In this document: piece by piece, positions 21,161 through 22,456 of the stretch
How positions within the stretch are numbered: the first letter of the stretch is position 1
Layout: every line of letters begins with the position of its first letter
Made by a program: the position numbers and the translations under genes
The notes under the pieces: model-generated
Told to the model about the DNA's origin: nothing
The model's database searches: none
Seen by the model: the letters and a program-made list of their open reading frames with translations, nothing else
Source of the DNA: a virus
IMG/VR virus record: IMGVR_UViG_3300030390_000115
Location: 3,860 to 26,315 of that record
Length of the DNA stretch: 22,456 bases
Direction: 5' to 3' (one strand)

Positions 21161-22456
21161 TTAAGAGATGTCAACCATCTCACACGAATCACCACTACAT
21201 GCTAACGTCTGCATTGCATTGGTGTTGTCATCCTTCTCATGTTCGGATAACCCCGCCCAATCAATCTTCTTAGGCATAGACTTTAATAACACATTGTATG
21301 TATCCTTGTCTACCTCTTGATAGGGTGCTTGCTGGTAACTATGATCTGAGTGTGGCAAGAATGACACACCTGACATTTCATCAAAGTGTTCGTATACAAA
21401 CGCACCTACTGCCATCCACTCACTGTCCCGTACTGTGCATGTAATACTAGGTTTGTGTTCACACCAATGTCTCTGATACATAAGCCACATTTCTAGCTGC
21501 TCAATTGCAGTCATGTCATTACGTGTGACAGAGTTTCTAGGTGACTTGATAGGAAAGCTAAACACTGTAGTAGTGTCAGGCTTCATTGCACATGCCTCAT
21601 GTGGGACACCCTGATCTTTCATAAACTGTGTCAGCCCATCTTTGTTATCGCCACGCACAGTTCTAATGTAGTGATTGCTATGCCTCGCATGTATGCCAGA
21701 GGCACTGTCTACTAGTTGTGATACGGTTCCTGACGGTTTAACACAGCTAATAGCTGCAGATACAGGTATGTCTAGCACTTCTGCCCACTCTTTGTTTGTT
21801 TTAACTGCAACCTGTTTAAGATGCTCAAGTGTTTTTGACAGACCTTTGTTCTTAGATGTCATCAATGGATTGTCCATCAATCCTGTTAGTGACACACCAA
21901 GTAGACGTTCCTCATCTGTGTTGTTCTGCCATACCTTACGTAGATATGGGAACTTAGTAAGGCTAGACTGTATTGTACCAAGGATAGTAGCTATGCGTAC
22001 TTTGTCTGACAAAGACTCAAGATCATCTGTTGCCCGTACAACTACTTCCGTTAAGTTACAAAATTGATATGGGCGTAAGATAATCTCGCTGCATGGGTTA
22101 GTACCAAACTCATAGTTAGGATCACGCCTACCATTCTTAACTGCCTGTTTCTTAGATGCCTCACGGTTAAAGATACCACGCTCACCTGACTTACTTTCTA
22201 CTAAGGACAACCACTCACGCATGAATGTCTCCATGTCGGGCTTCTCTGTATAACACACTGAGTTGTTAGCTAACGCACGATGCGCTGCAGTTTCCCACCA
22301 CTGACCTGATTTAGCATGACGCATACGATCATCAGATAGATTACTTAAAGAGATCATGGCACTACGGCGTACACCACCAACAACTACGATCTGACCTATG
22401 AAGCACATAAGATCGTGACACTCCATACTGGATAGCTTACGTCCTTGTGCAGCCTT
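21161..22456 (-). CDS. nrdJ: Class II (B12-dependent) ribonucleotide reductase, C-terminal part
   Basis: The frame is open to the window edge, so the N-terminal portion lies outside; 431 residues are visible (the first ATG at 22426 is internal). The family reduces ribonucleotides to deoxyribonucleotides using adenosylcobalamin and thioredoxin. Diagnostic features of the monomeric RTPR type are present: CFIGQIVVVGGVRRSAMISL; the active-site loop GTNPCSEI, with Cys and Glu two apart (C408/E410 of the Lactobacillus enzyme) and a second Cys exactly 11 residues on in QFCNLTEV (C419 equivalent); CVKPSGTVSQLVDSASGIH; and the C-terminal redox pair C-S-G-D-S-C (C731/C736 spacing). All visible catalytic residues are intact. 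It is the first visible gene of the minus-strand operon and supplies dNTPs for phage replication; the host must be able to obtain cobalamin. Confidence 0.92.
   Translation of the reverse strand, partial: KAAQGRKLSSMECHDLMCFIGQIVVVGGVRRSAMISLSNLSDDRMRHAKSGQWWETAAHRALANNSVCYTEKPDMETFMREWLSLVESKSGERGIFNREASKKQAVKNGRRDPNYEFGTNPCSEIILRPYQFCNLTEVVVRATDDLESLSDKVRIATILGTIQSSLTKFPYLRKVWQNNTDEERLLGVSLTGLMDNPLMTSKNKGLSKTLEHLKQVAVKTNKEWAEVLDIPVSAAISCVKPSGTVSQLVDSASGIHARHSNHYIRTVRGDNKDGLTQFMKDQGVPHEACAMKPDTTTVFSFPIKSPRNSVTRNDMTAIEQLEMWLMYQRHWCEHKPSITCTVRDSEWMAVGAFVYEHFDEMSGVSFLPHSDHSYQQAPYQEVDKDTYNVLLKSMPKKIDWAGLSEHEKDDNTNAMQTLACSGDSCEMVDIS

Noticed and set aside
1-22456. tRNA genes, integrase, attachment sites, insertion sequences
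   Set aside because: Intergenic gaps are nearly all under 100 bases and none contains a cloverleaf or terminal inverted repeats; no integrase or transposase motif was seen in any frame.

Overview
The window reads as part of the genome of a lytic tailed bacteriophage, most probably a short-tailed (podovirus-like) marine phage. The DNA is AT-rich and packed almost without gaps. The plus strand carries virion genes and the minus strand a nucleotide-metabolism cluster containing a B12-dependent ribonucleotide reductase and a MazG-type pyrophosphohydrolase, a combination common in phages of marine bacteria. I see no integrase, repressor, transposase, tRNA or CRISPR array. The host cannot be named from sequence alone; a marine alphaproteobacterium is a reasonable guess.

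Positions 1-3097: the end of a small structural gene (presumably downstream of the capsid gene), a 23-nt stem-loop, then two coupled tail/connector genes (309 and 581 aa) that both carry the same ~70-residue inserted module.

Positions 3098-11348: a fibre cassette. Four larger proteins (814, 427, 365, 699 aa) have different adhesin architectures: repeat-rich fibre shafts, a C-terminal receptor-binding module, a jelly-roll-like fibre, and a 17-residue-repeat beta-roll followed by a self-cleaving S74 chaperone. They alternate with small proteins (118, 103, 59, 131 aa). The genes are mosaic, with shared starts and internal changes in codon use. The 59-aa gene at 8671-8850 is easily missed.

Positions 11348-12102: two small membrane proteins, candidates for lysis or virion-membrane functions.

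Positions 12123-19858: a near-consensus sigma70 promoter followed by five genes (670, 66, 168, 395 and 1246 aa) with little recognisable homology. The 670-aa protein contains about 220 residues of 11/22-residue helical repeats. The 1246-aa protein starts with a duplicated 17-residue motif. Their size, order and repeats suggest internal virion (DNA-ejection) proteins. This is the least understood and most interesting part of the window.

Positions 19862-19888: a strong rho-independent terminator at the point where the plus-strand late genes meet the minus-strand cluster. Positions 22456-19911 (minus strand): class II ribonucleotide reductase (5' end outside the window), a 66-aa small protein, a PD-(D/E)XK nuclease-like protein, an 80-aa protein resembling ribosome modulation factor, and MazG. 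The four downstream genes each have a good Shine-Dalgarno sequence at or within the end of the gene before, so this looks like one tightly packed operon serving nucleotide supply and host takeover.
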